Assembly: GCF_016495725.1 (NCBI RefSeq)
Contig: NZ_CP054705.1
Location: 992,001 to 1,056,000 of the forward strand
DNA: 64,000 nt
Source of the DNA: Salicibibacter cibarius
GTDB taxonomy: Bacteria; Bacillota; Bacilli; Bacillales; Marinococcaceae
Direction of reading: 5' to 3'
Below the pieces are notes generated by a model. That model searched no databases, was not told where the DNA came from, and saw only the letters and a program-made list of their open reading frames with translations. The translations under genes were made by a program, and so were the position numbers. Shown one piece after another: positions 52,689-61,277 of the stretch. Position 1 is the stretch's first letter. The number at the start of each line of letters is the position of its first letter.

Positions 52689-53117
52689 ATGCAAGGAACG
52701 GAATTGAAAGGTGCCACCTTTAAATATATAGAGTCCGAACTATATGCTTATCCTGATTATCAGAGAGAGATAAGACAGATAAGGGATGAGATCATACACG
52801 GACAAGGAGAAGTTGATGAGAATATAGGCGCTGGTAAGAACTCTTACCGAAGTCCAGGCCAACCCACTGAAATAAGAGCAACAAAACTAGAAGCTAACAA
52901 AAGGCTCAGGAGATTAGAGGAGATAAGTAATGCCATTGAACGGGTGTATGAGCAGTTAGATGACACACAAAAGAACCTAGTGCATCTTAGGTATTGGTCT
53001 AAGCGTGGTGCTAACTGGGAATATGTTGCTGATGAATGTTTTGTAAGTAGGCGTACAGCTTTTAATTATCGGCGGGAGATTGTTTATGCTATTGCTCATT
53101 TACTAGGAGAAAATTAA
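52689..53117 (+). CDS. RinA/ArpU-like phage late regulator
   Basis: A 142-residue protein of the RinA (DUF722) type: N-terminal YIESELYAYPDYQREIRQIRDEI, a linker with KNSYRSPGQPTEIRATKLEANKRLRRLEEI, and a C-terminal sigma-4-like helix-turn-helix (YWSKRGANWEYVADECFVSRRTAFNYRREIVYAIAHLL). RinA-type proteins activate the packaging and structural genes, which start right after it. ATG 52689 follows AGGAGTGG. Confidence 0.8.
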   Translation: MQGTELKGATFKYIESELYAYPDYQREIRQIRDEIIHGQGEVDENIGAGKNSYRSPGQPTEIRATKLEANKRLRRLEEISNAIERVYEQLDDTQKNLVHLRYWSKRGANWEYVADECFVSRRTAFNYRREIVYAIAHLLGEN

Positions 53118-53419
53118 CTTGCACTCCTGTTGCACTTTTGGGGTCAACTTAGGTGTTATTATGATAGTGTGCCAAATGACTGACAGCATAAGCTGACCAT
53201 CATGCACATGACATATCTCCCTCCTTTGTCCATTAGTGTGCCCTGGGTTGTTAACTATACCCGGGGTATTCTTGTGTGGGTGCCGAGTGCTATGCAGTGG
53301 CAGGCCCTATGTATATATGGCAGTACCCCTGTTTGTATATAGAGGTACCCCTATCACATATACACATAGCCCCTATTGATATATACATACTCCCCAGACA
53401 TTGATAGGAGGTATAACTC
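53118..53419 (+). promoter_or_regulatory. Late-gene control and packaging region
   Basis: No gene. TTGCACT is repeated directly at 53119-53125 and 53130-53136, 11 bp apart (one DNA turn), followed by a -10-like TATTAT at 53157-53162 without a good -35, as expected for a promoter that needs an activator such as the RinA-like protein. An ATACCC-G-GGGTAT palindrome lies near 53260, and a 22-bp iteron array fills 53304-53396. Confidence 0.55.
53304..53396. repeat. Five direct repeats with exact 22-bp period
   Basis: CCCC starts at 53326, 53348, 53370 and 53392, each 22 bp apart, with a weaker GCCCT at 53304. Four are followed by an AT-rich (T)ATATA stretch. The array ends 23 bp before the HNH gene and is the best candidate for a terminase binding site next to cos or pac. 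Confidence 0.7.
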
Positions 53420-53770
53420 ATGCCTGTACGACCAGGGAGAGCATGTCAGTACGGAGGTTGCGCAAACATAACTGTAGGATCATTCTATTGCGATGAGCAT
53501 AAGAACATAAGCGAGCGCTCTCGTCTCTCATCTACAGAGCGTGGATACAATCGAACATGGCAGAAGGCGAGACTAATGTTTCTTAGAAGGAATCCTTTAT
53601 GTGTTCATTGTGAGGAAGATGGATTGTTAACGCCAGCGACTGAAGTGGATCACATTGTTCCGCACAAAGGTGACAAGGAATTGTTTTGGGATAGTGAAAA
53701 CAATTGGCAATCATTATGTAAGTCTTGCCATTCGATAAAGACAAATAAGGAGATGGATAGACATGGATAA
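53420..53770 (+). CDS. HNH endonuclease of the packaging module
   Basis: A 116-residue nuclease: EVDHIVPHKGDKELFWDSENNWQSLCKSCHSIKT with the H-N-H residues, and zinc cysteines CVHC and CKSC. In HK97-like phages with cos ends an HNH protein beside the terminase is needed for cutting at cos. GATAGGAGG ribosome-binding site. Confidence 0.88.
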   Translation: MPVRPGRACQYGGCANITVGSFYCDEHKNISERSRLSSTERGYNRTWQKARLMFLRRNPLCVHCEEDGLLTPATEVDHIVPHKGDKELFWDSENNWQSLCKSCHSIKTNKEMDRHG

Positions 53771-53978
53771 CGGATTGATTGACGTTAAGGATAAAGCTTT
53801 GGTGTTTGTGCAGGAATATTGCGGCGAGCACTGCCGAGTATTTCAGGATGGAAAGGAATTACATGGCGTAACAGGCGTTCGTATTACAGCAGACGAGGGA
53901 GAACCCACTTATCATGAGATTGAATATCTAACAGGAAAAACAAACAGGAAAAATAAAATTCCTGAGTTTCGTGGATAA
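53763..53978 (+). CDS. Small phage protein, unknown
   Basis: A 71-residue protein (DVKDKALVFVQEYCGEHCRVFQDGKELHGVTGVRITADEGEPTYHEIEYLTG) that looks beta-rich. Overlaps the HNH gene by 8 bp. Not recognised. Confidence 0.6.
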   Translation: MDNGLIDVKDKALVFVQEYCGEHCRVFQDGKELHGVTGVRITADEGEPTYHEIEYLTGKTNRKNKIPEFRG

Positions 53979-54182
53979 AATAGATTTTCCAGTTTCAGAT
54001 TTTCAGATTTTGATTTTCAGATTTCAAAAATAAAATTTCAAAAATATATTTGTTGAGAAATTCCCGGAAGGGATAGGGGATTAAATCGATGGCTGGAAAG
54101 CCCGTCATACCGGCGGCCAGCTTCGCGTGAAATTTTTCGCAGGTTTTTACGAACGTGTTTTCGACGGCAAGGAGGGGTAGAT

Positions 54183-54836
54183 ATGCAAACATATCGGCGT
54201 GAGGGCACAAATCGTGAACTTAGAGCGATCATGCGTGGGGAAAGCGCAAGGGAAGCAATAGGGGAACTCTATCCTGGTTGTGAAATTTTCGGTTTAACAA
54301 AAGGACAGTTCTCGTTGATCCACTTGCTTAAAAATATCTTACATCAAACGGGGCCGGCTAACGTTTCTCTCGCTACATGGACAGCGGCGAAAGCAGAAAT
54401 AAACGCCGCCTACCGTTTGCTTAACGAAGGGAGTATCACTCACCTTCGTTTTTTAGTGGATCGTAGCTTCCCGACTCGACAGCCTGCCTATTGTCAACAG
54501 TTAATAGATACGTTTGGGGCAGATAGTTTAAGACTCACTCGTACCCACGCAAAATTTATATTGCTTGATAACGATGATTGGCATTTAGTAATCAGGACAA
54601 GTATGAACTTAAATGAAAACGCCCGTGTGGAAAACTTTGAAATAAGCGATGATCCTGACATGCACGCATTTATGATGCAGTTAGTCGATGAAGTTTGGGA
54701 TCAAGGTGATTGGGATGAATCTAATTTTGAAGATTTATCCATGGGGAAAGAACGGATAAACAAACGAACTGATAATCGCAAGGTTTACAAAGATGAATTT
54801 CCGGGCGATCTTGAATTAGATCAACCCGGTTTGTGA
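54183..54836 (+). CDS. Phospholipase D-like (single HKD) protein in the packaging module
   Basis: A 217-residue protein with one PLD-type active-site motif: H122-x-K124-x4-D129 in THAKFILLDNDDW, followed by S140-x-N142 and E150 in RTSMNLNENARVENFEI. An N-terminal helical part (~1-60) is not recognised. PLD-fold nucleases with one motif act as dimers; the site at least looks complete. It lies between the HNH and small terminase genes, so a DNA-processing role in packaging or protection against other DNA is possible. GGAGGGG ribosome-binding site. Confidence 0.7.
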   Translation: MQTYRREGTNRELRAIMRGESAREAIGELYPGCEIFGLTKGQFSLIHLLKNILHQTGPANVSLATWTAAKAEINAAYRLLNEGSITHLRFLVDRSFPTRQPAYCQQLIDTFGADSLRLTRTHAKFILLDNDDWHLVIRTSMNLNENARVENFEISDDPDMHAFMMQLVDEVWDQGDWDESNFEDLSMGKERINKRTDNRKVYKDEFPGDLELDQPGL

Positions 54837-54851
54837 AAGGAGGTAAAATAG

Positions 54852-55346
54852 ATGGGAAAACGAGGACCAGCACCTAAGCCAACAAACTTGAAAGTCATGG
54901 AAGGGAATCCGGGGAAACGTCCTTTGAATGAGAACGAACCGGAACCAACTAAAGAAACACCTGAATGTCCTGAATGGTTGACAGATGAAGCTAAGGAAGA
55001 ATGGGATCGGGTTGTTCCAGAACTTGAACGGTTAGGATTGCTTACCGTCGTTGACGGCGCATCATTAGCTAGTTACTGCGCATCTTGGGCCAGAGCTGTG
55101 GAAGCAGAATCATGGATGGCCAAGAATGGGCGATACTATGTCACCCGTGATAAAGATGGGGACATTAAATCGATGAGTAAAGTACCTCACGTTGCCATTG
55201 CTGAAAAATCATTTGCTGAAGTGCGAGCATTTGCGAAAGAGTTCGGCCTAACGCCATCCTCCCGATCTGAATTGTCTGCTGTTGCGAAGGATGAGAAAAA
55301 GTCGCCAATGGCAGAGTTTTTGGAGCGAAAGAAAAATGGTTCATGA
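54852..55346 (+). CDS. Terminase small subunit, P27 family
   Basis: A 164-residue protein with the P27 start MGKRGPAPKPTNLKVMEGNPGKRPLNENEP and the helical DNA-binding core. It binds the packaging site and loads the large subunit. AAAGGAGG ribosome-binding site. Confidence 0.92.
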   Translation: MGKRGPAPKPTNLKVMEGNPGKRPLNENEPEPTKETPECPEWLTDEAKEEWDRVVPELERLGLLTVVDGASLASYCASWARAVEAESWMAKNGRYYVTRDKDGDIKSMSKVPHVAIAEKSFAEVRAFAKEFGLTPSSRSELSAVAKDEKKSPMAEFLERKKNGS

Positions 55347-56886
55347 CAAAGAAAAAGCAATGGAGCCTATTGAATTTTTACAGATGCTCAAACTCACTGA
55401 TGACTTTTTCGGCGAACCTTTTGTTTTGATGGATTGGCAGCATGACGTGCTTTGGGATGTATACGGAACCGTAAAGGATGATGGTTATCGTCAATATCAG
55501 TATGCATATCTGGAAATTCCTAAGAAGAACGCAAAAACAACCACCATAGCTGGTCTGGCTGTCTATCATCTTACATGCGATGGTCCGGAAGGTCAGATTT
55601 ATTGTTGTGCTGCTGACAGAGGTCAAGCAACACTTGTGTATAAAGCAGCTAGAAGCATGATAGACCAAGATGAAGTGCTTGGCGATTTGTTGAAAGTTAC
55701 AGACAGTCGAAAAGAGATTATGAACCGTGAAACAGGAACGGTTTTGAAGGTGTTGTCTGCCGAGGCGTATTCCAAGCACGGGATTAATCCTTCGGTCGTC
55801 ATATTCGACGAGTTACACGCCCAGCCCAACCGTGACCTTTGGGATGTCATGACCTTTGGTGCTGGATCATCCCGCAAGGAACCTCTTTGGTGGGTGATTA
55901 CAACGGCTGGTGATGACCCCGATCGGCACAGCATCGGTTGGGAAGTACACGACTACGCTCAAAGATTGATTGATGGCGAGATTGAAGATCCCATTTGGTA
56001 TGCAAAAATATTTGGGGCGGACGAGGAAGATGATATTTACGACGAGCGGACATGGTATAAAGCGAATCCATCATTAGGTAAGACGATTGATATTAATACA
56101 TTGCGTCAAGAATCCGTAACAGCCCGAAACAGCGAATCATCTGAACGTTTATTCCGTTGGTTAAGACTGAATCAATGGATATCACTAAAACGTGATGGGT
56201 GGCTCCCTCTCTCTCTGTGGGATCAGACGCAGGGTGAATGGGATTTGTCCGAACTGGTTGGCAAACGTTGTTATGTCGGCCTGGACTTGGCAAGCACGAT
56301 TGATATTACAGGGGCTTGCTATCTGTTCCCGCCACAATCAGGCGTGGACGAGTGGAGAGCCATTTTTGATGCATGGATACCCGAGGATAATATGAAAGAG
56401 CGGATCAAGCGGGATAAAGCGCCGTATGATCGTTTTGTGAATGAAAAGATACTGCAAGCTACACCCGGTGATGTGGTTGACTATGAGTTTGTAGAAAGCC
56501 GTTTGATTGGAGCGAGCAAGCAATATAATATTCAAACGCTCGGCACCGACCCATGGAATAGCCGGATGCTTACCCAACGCTTAATGAAGCAGGGTGTTAA
56601 CGTCATTGAAATATCCCAAACGATCAAAGGGTTAACTGAAGCTATGAAAATGATCGAACGTATGATGCGGTCAGGGCAGTTTACGCATGAAAAAAACTCT
56701 CTCGCTCGTTGGTGCTTCGGGAATATGATCGTTTCCACAGATGGTAATGAAAACATTAAACCTATGAAAAATAAATCAAGGGAACGCATTGACGTTGCTG
56801 TGGCACTTATCAATGCAATGGCAACGGCGCTTATGTACGAGGAGTCTAGATCCGTATACAACGTACGTGGTATTCGGGCGTTTTAG
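55336..56886 (+). CDS. Terminase large subunit
   Basis: A 516-residue packaging motor. ATPase: Walker A-like EIPKKNAKTTT (~63-73; Ala where Gly is usual), Walker B VVIFDELHAQ (~151-160). Nuclease: Asp in CYVGLDLASTIDIT (~313-326) and Asp in RIDVAVALINAM near the end. ATG 55336 is inside the end of the small subunit gene behind TTGGAGCG; ATG 55360 is an alternative. Confidence 0.92.
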   Translation: MVHDKEKAMEPIEFLQMLKLTDDFFGEPFVLMDWQHDVLWDVYGTVKDDGYRQYQYAYLEIPKKNAKTTTIAGLAVYHLTCDGPEGQIYCCAADRGQATLVYKAARSMIDQDEVLGDLLKVTDSRKEIMNRETGTVLKVLSAEAYSKHGINPSVVIFDELHAQPNRDLWDVMTFGAGSSRKEPLWWVITTAGDDPDRHSIGWEVHDYAQRLIDGEIEDPIWYAKIFGADEEDDIYDERTWYKANPSLGKTIDINTLRQESVTARNSESSERLFRWLRLNQWISLKRDGWLPLSLWDQTQGEWDLSELVGKRCYVGLDLASTIDITGACYLFPPQSGVDEWRAIFDAWIPEDNMKERIKRDKAPYDRFVNEKILQATPGDVVDYEFVESRLIGASKQYNIQTLGTDPWNSRMLTQRLMKQGVNVIEISQTIKGLTEAMKMIERMMRSGQFTHEKNSLARWCFGNMIVSTDGNENIKPMKNKSRERIDVAVALINAMATALMYEESRSVYNVRGIRAF

Positions 56887-56895
56887 GAGGGAGAC

Positions 56896-57066
56896 ATGGA
56901 TCTAAGGGACATAACCGCACTGATAGGAATATTACTTATCTCTGTCGGTGTGGGATTAATCTATATACCAGCAGCGCTAATTATATTAGGGCTGTTTTTT
57001 ATATTACTAGCATTCTTCGGTATTGGAGGTGATGATGATAGGGATAATTACGAGAATGAAGGGTGA
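56896..57066 (+). CDS. Small membrane protein between terminase and portal
   Basis: A 56-residue protein with two hydrophobic stretches (ALIGILLISVGVGLIYI and ALIILGLFFILLAFF) and acidic end, behind AGGAGGGAG. Small membrane proteins at this place are seen in other Firmicutes siphophages; function unknown. It overlaps the portal gene by 32 bp. Confidence 0.6.
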   Translation: MDLRDITALIGILLISVGVGLIYIPAALIILGLFFILLAFFGIGGDDDRDNYENEG

Positions 57067-59062
57067 GTTTCGTTCGTCTGATGGTGAACGGTTCACGCTA
57101 AAAGACGGAAGTTCTATTTTCGGTGGCGGCACCAATACTAATTCAGGCGTGAATGTCTCTGAATCAAGGGCGATGCAGTTAACCGCCGTGTACGCATGCG
57201 TACGTATATTATCAGAGACTGTGGCACATTTACCGTTCCCTGTATATAAGCGTGTTAATCACGGTAAGGAAAAGGCGACAGATCACCATTTATATAATAT
57301 TTTGCAGAGTCGGGCTAACCCGCATATGACGGCGTTTAATTTTAGAGAAACGGCGATGAATCACCTGTTATTGCGTGGGAATTTCTACGCTGAAATTGAG
57401 CGAGATGAAGCCAACCGACCTAAGGCGTTATGGCCTCTCCGCCCGGACAAAATGGATGTAAAACGAACGAGAGACGATAGAGGATTGGAATACTATTATG
57501 TTGATCCTGATGGCGGTAATAAAATTTTCCCTAACCACCTCATTTTGCATATTCCGGGTATGGGATTTGATGGATTGCTCGGTTATAGCCCTCTCACACT
57601 CGCCCGTGAAGCTATCGGAATGGGCGTTGCGGCCGAGAAATACGGTGCAAGCTTTTACAAAAATGGCGGGCGACCATCTGGCGTGCTTGAAAGCCCTCAA
57701 GCGATTGGTGATGAAGGGGCAACGCGCATGCAAGAGGATTGGGAAAGGTTGCATGATGGTCTTGAAAATAAGCACCGTGTAGCTTTATTGGAGCAAGGAA
57801 CAACGTACAGGGAGATTGGCGTTACCCCTGACGAAGCCCAATTTTTGAGCACAAGGAAGTTTCAAACAGAGGAAATCGCGCGGTTTTTCCGTGTTCCTCC
57901 TCATATGCTTGGCGATTTAGAACGCGCTACTTTTAGTAACATTGAACAGCAATCCATTGATTTTGTCACCCACTCTATAACCCCATGGATTAAGAGATGG
58001 GAGCAAAATGTACACATGCAGCTATTCGGGCAAGGAACACAAAAGACACACTTCCCGGAATTCGTACTTGAAGGATTGCTTCGCGGAGATACTGAAAGTC
58101 GATATAATGCTTACTCGAAAGCTATACAAGATGGTTGGATGAGCCCGAATGATGCCCGAGAAAAAGAAAATAAGAACCATGTTGACGGGTTAGATATTTA
58201 CAGATTCCCTGTTAACATGGTGCCGGCTGATAAGGCGTATGAAAGGATGGAACAACAACCCACGCCGCCTGATAATAACAGTCCGTTTGAGCAAGAGGGC
58301 GAAGATCGCTCCATTAAGTACCACACGCAACAATTAAAACCTGCTCAAAAGCGGGCTATTCATTATAGATCAAATATCCGTGACTCGAATAAGAAAATTA
58401 TTCGTAGCACCTTAAAACGTATTTTTGAACGAGAAGAAAAAGACGTGATGGCTAAGGTCAAGGATACGTTTGAAGAACGAAACGTCGATGAAACCTTTGC
58501 GTCTTGGCTCTCTGACTATTACGGGGAAGAACGAGAAACAATTGAACAAGAAATGGCTCCGGTTATGGAATCGATAGGAACACAGGTTTATGCTTCTGTT
58601 CAAGATGAATTGGGAACAGCAAGCGATATGCCGACAAGTGTTCAAGATTTCATCCAAGACTATATACAGGGTATGGCGAAACGGATTAGTGGTAACTCGT
58701 TTAGTCGATTGATAACCCAATTAGAAAATAACCCTGATGATGTGGTTTCAGCTTTTCAAGGTGAATTTAATCACTGGCAGGAAAATCGTATTGATTCAGT
58801 TGCTGACGAAGAAACCGTACGATCGAGCGGTGCTATTACAACGACGGCTTTTGTGTTACTCGGTGTTGTTACTATGCGCTGGGTGTCACAAGGATCAGAG
58901 TCTTGCCCGTATTGTCAAGAAATGAACGGAACGGTTGTGGGTGTGAATCAGAAGTTTGTTAATAGTGGCGATACAGTTGGCGAGGATTTTGTAACAAGTA
59001 ATGATGTTGGGCATCCGCCCCTCCACGGCGGTTGTATTTGTGAAATCGTTGCGGAAGATTAG
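57035..59062 (+). CDS. Portal protein fused to a MuF-like head morphogenesis domain
   Basis: A ~675-residue protein. Residues ~30-410 are an HK97-type portal (MQLTAVYACVRILSETVAHLPFPVYKR, FARFFRVPPHMLGDLERATFSNIEQQ region). The remaining ~260 residues are extra: a helical region, then RWVSQGSESCPYCQEMNGTVVGV ... HPPLHGGCICEIVAE, the Cys-rich end of Mu gpF/SPP1 gp7-like minor head proteins. In most phages these are two genes. ATG 57035 is five bases after GGAGG. Confidence 0.88.
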   Translation: MIGIITRMKGEFRSSDGERFTLKDGSSIFGGGTNTNSGVNVSESRAMQLTAVYACVRILSETVAHLPFPVYKRVNHGKEKATDHHLYNILQSRANPHMTAFNFRETAMNHLLLRGNFYAEIERDEANRPKALWPLRPDKMDVKRTRDDRGLEYYYVDPDGGNKIFPNHLILHIPGMGFDGLLGYSPLTLAREAIGMGVAAEKYGASFYKNGGRPSGVLESPQAIGDEGATRMQEDWERLHDGLENKHRVALLEQGTTYREIGVTPDEAQFLSTRKFQTEEIARFFRVPPHMLGDLERATFSNIEQQSIDFVTHSITPWIKRWEQNVHMQLFGQGTQKTHFPEFVLEGLLRGDTESRYNAYSKAIQDGWMSPNDAREKENKNHVDGLDIYRFPVNMVPADKAYERMEQQPTPPDNNSPFEQEGEDRSIKYHTQQLKPAQKRAIHYRSNIRDSNKKIIRSTLKRIFEREEKDVMAKVKDTFEERNVDETFASWLSDYYGEERETIEQEMAPVMESIGTQVYASVQDELGTASDMPTSVQDFIQDYIQGMAKRISGNSFSRLITQLENNPDDVVSAFQGEFNHWQENRIDSVADEETVRSSGAITTTAFVLLGVVTMRWVSQGSESCPYCQEMNGTVVGVNQKFVNSGDTVGEDFVTSNDVGHPPLHGGCICEIVAED

Positions 59063-59077
59063 AAAGGTGGTGAGCAG

Positions 59078-59770
59078 ATGAAAGAACGGCGCTATTTTGA
59101 AACAAAGATTGAGTTACGGGATGAAGGTGAAGATAAACCGTCATCTATCATTGGATACCCTGCTTTATATAACTCACTAAGTGAGGATTTAGGCGGTTTC
59201 CGTGAAAAAATTGCAGAAGGAGCATTTACACGGACATTGCAAGAGGGTTCAGACGTTCGTGCATTAATGAATCACGACCCCAATTATGTTCTTGGTCGTA
59301 ACAAATCAGGAACATTGAAACTTGAAGAAGATGGTCGTGGTTTACGCATGGAAGTTGATCCACCTGACACTGGATGGGCAAATGATTTGCGAACATCCAT
59401 GTCCCGTGGCGATATCAACCAAATGAGTTTTGGTTTTATGGTTGACCGTGATAACTGGGAAGTCCAAGGCGGTCAAAATATACGAACGCTGGAAGAAGTT
59501 GAACTATTTGATGTATCGGTAGTCACTTACCCAGCTTACCCCGAAACGAGCGCAAATGTGCGTTCGTTTTTTAATGATGTTGGATTGGAATTTGACCAGA
59601 TCGCGGCGATCATTGCCCGGTCAAAGCACGGGTTGGATGTATCCGACGCTGACCGGGAGGTGGTTAAGCGGTCGATTGGCTACCTTGAAAGTCTTCTGAA
59701 AGATGGAAATCAAGAATCTATGAATCTTAGAAAAGCAAGACTCAAATTACTGGAGGTCGAAAATACATGA
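59078..59770 (+). CDS. HK97-family prohead protease
   Basis: A 230-residue serine protease: IIGYPALYNSLSEDLGGFREKIAEGAF, catalytic His in ALMNHDPNYVLGR, Ser in INQMSFGFMV and Glu/Asp in ELFDVSVVTYPAYPET. It cleaves scaffold regions of the capsid during head maturation. AGAAAGGTGG ribosome-binding site. Confidence 0.92.
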   Translation: MKERRYFETKIELRDEGEDKPSSIIGYPALYNSLSEDLGGFREKIAEGAFTRTLQEGSDVRALMNHDPNYVLGRNKSGTLKLEEDGRGLRMEVDPPDTGWANDLRTSMSRGDINQMSFGFMVDRDNWEVQGGQNIRTLEEVELFDVSVVTYPAYPETSANVRSFFNDVGLEFDQIAAIIARSKHGLDVSDADREVVKRSIGYLESLLKDGNQESMNLRKARLKLLEVENT

Positions 59771-61002
59771 ATGTACAAGAAATGAGAGAAAAACGGGCGA
59801 ATCTCGTTAGCCAAGCCCGTGATTTGATTGAGACAGCGGAAAAAGAAAACCGAGAACTGGACACGAAGCAATATGACAAAATCATGGCTGATGTGGACGA
59901 TCTGAAAGCCAAAATTGACCGTCAAGAAACACTTGAGCAAGAGGAACGTTTTCTTGAGCAATCTCAAGGGCGCGTTGCTACAAATTATCAACCGGGTGAA
60001 ATGCCTGGTGAAGAACGTGAAACTAATCCACGCAAAACAGAACAGTACCGTAGTGCGTTCTGGGAAGCGCAGCGGAAAGGCAAAAATGCGATCAATTCAG
60101 AACAGCATAATCTATTGCACCGCCAAGACGTTCGCTCCCTTGCTATCGGTAATGACGCTGTGGGCGGTTATATTGTTCCGGATGAATTTGAAGCTAATCT
60201 CATTCGATTAGTAGAAGATAACAACGTCATGCGTGGATTAGCTACAACCATTCAAACCGGAAGCGGTGTGCGTGAATTCCCGATTGAACGTGATCGTGGC
60301 GAAGCGTTTTGGATTGGTGAGGAAGAAGATTATGAGACTAGTGACGCTGAGTTCGGAAACATCACGCTTGGTGCTCACAAGCTGACAACTGCAACGTTTG
60401 CGTCGGAAGAACTTTTAAACGACGCTTTCTTCGACATTGAAGCGTATGTATCTGACATTTTCGGAACCCGGATTGCGGAGAAAGAAGAACTGGCGTTTAT
60501 TGATGGTGATGGAGATAACAAACCGACAGGCGTACTTGAAGATGCTACGGACGAAGTGGAAGTTTCTTCAGCTAGTCAACTAAAAGCGGACAAGCTGCTT
60601 GATTTGTACCATTCCTTGCGTCGGAATCATCGCCGAAACTCCACATTCTTGATTCATGATTCGATGGCTAAAGCGATCCGTAAATTGAAAGACGGAAACG
60701 GTCAGTTTATCTGGGCGCCGGGCATCCAAGCTGGACAACCGGATACAATTTTAAACCGCCCTGTCGCTATATCTGACCACATGCCTGAGGCTGAAGCAGG
60801 CAACCAAGTGATTGCGTTTGGTGACTTTTCTCGTTACTACATTGCTGACCGTGTAGGTATGGCGATGCAACGGTTGGACGAAGTACGTGCCATGAGGGGG
60901 CAAATTGGTTTCCGTATGTATCGACGTTTGGACGGTCGATTGATGGATAGTACGGCTGTTAAAACACTATCATTTGCTGATTCGAGTGGAGGCGATAGCT
61001 AA
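59767..61002 (+). CDS. Major capsid protein, HK97 fold
   Basis: A 411-residue capsid subunit. Residues 1-~100 are a charged coiled coil, the delta (scaffold) domain removed by the protease; the mature part starts near SEQHNLLHRQDVRSLAIGNDAVGGYIVPDEFEANLIRL. Overlaps the protease gene by 4 bp. Confidence 0.93.
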   Translation: MNVQEMREKRANLVSQARDLIETAEKENRELDTKQYDKIMADVDDLKAKIDRQETLEQEERFLEQSQGRVATNYQPGEMPGEERETNPRKTEQYRSAFWEAQRKGKNAINSEQHNLLHRQDVRSLAIGNDAVGGYIVPDEFEANLIRLVEDNNVMRGLATTIQTGSGVREFPIERDRGEAFWIGEEEDYETSDAEFGNITLGAHKLTTATFASEELLNDAFFDIEAYVSDIFGTRIAEKEELAFIDGDGDNKPTGVLEDATDEVEVSSASQLKADKLLDLYHSLRRNHRRNSTFLIHDSMAKAIRKLKDGNGQFIWAPGIQAGQPDTILNRPVAISDHMPEAEAGNQVIAFGDFSRYYIADRVGMAMQRLDEVRAMRGQIGFRMYRRLDGRLMDSTAVKTLSFADSSGGDS

Positions 61003-61277
61003 TGGCTCACGAACCTAAAAACTATAAGACAGACGGTGGCGACACATGGGTTGTCACCGGTAAATTAGATGTCACCGACGGCGAGATTGAAGGTGTTGAC
61101 GGCGGGAGCGGTGAGAGAGGACCGGAAGGACCACAAGGTCCACCGGGCGAAGATGGCGAGCAAGGACCGCCCGGTGAAGATGGTTCGGACGGTGCTGATG
61201 GTTTCCCCTCTGAATCCGACTGGGATGACCTAGTAGCGAGGGTTGAAGCGCTAGAAAATGGTGGCGACGATGAGTAA
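61002..61277 (+). CDS. Collagen-like small structural protein
   Basis: A 91-residue protein: a short head (MAHEPKNYKTDGGDTWVVTG), ten Gly-X-Y triplets (GERGPEGPQGPPGEDGEQGP and on, ~38-67), then a short coiled coil (WDDLVARVEALENG). Collagen repeats plus coiled coil suggest a trimeric fibre or decoration on the head; the position right after the capsid gene agrees. Start ATG shares one base with the capsid stop. Confidence 0.75.
   Translation: MAHEPKNYKTDGGDTWVVTGKLDVTDGEIEGVDGGSGERGPEGPQGPPGEDGEQGPPGEDGSDGADGFPSESDWDDLVARVEALENGGDDE

Noticed and set aside
53304-53396. CRISPR-like array with 22-bp period
   Set aside because: The period contains no separate spacer, and there are no cas genes.
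54183-54836. Cardiolipin synthase or phospholipase
   Set aside because: Only one HKD motif, no membrane segments, and a packaging-gene context.
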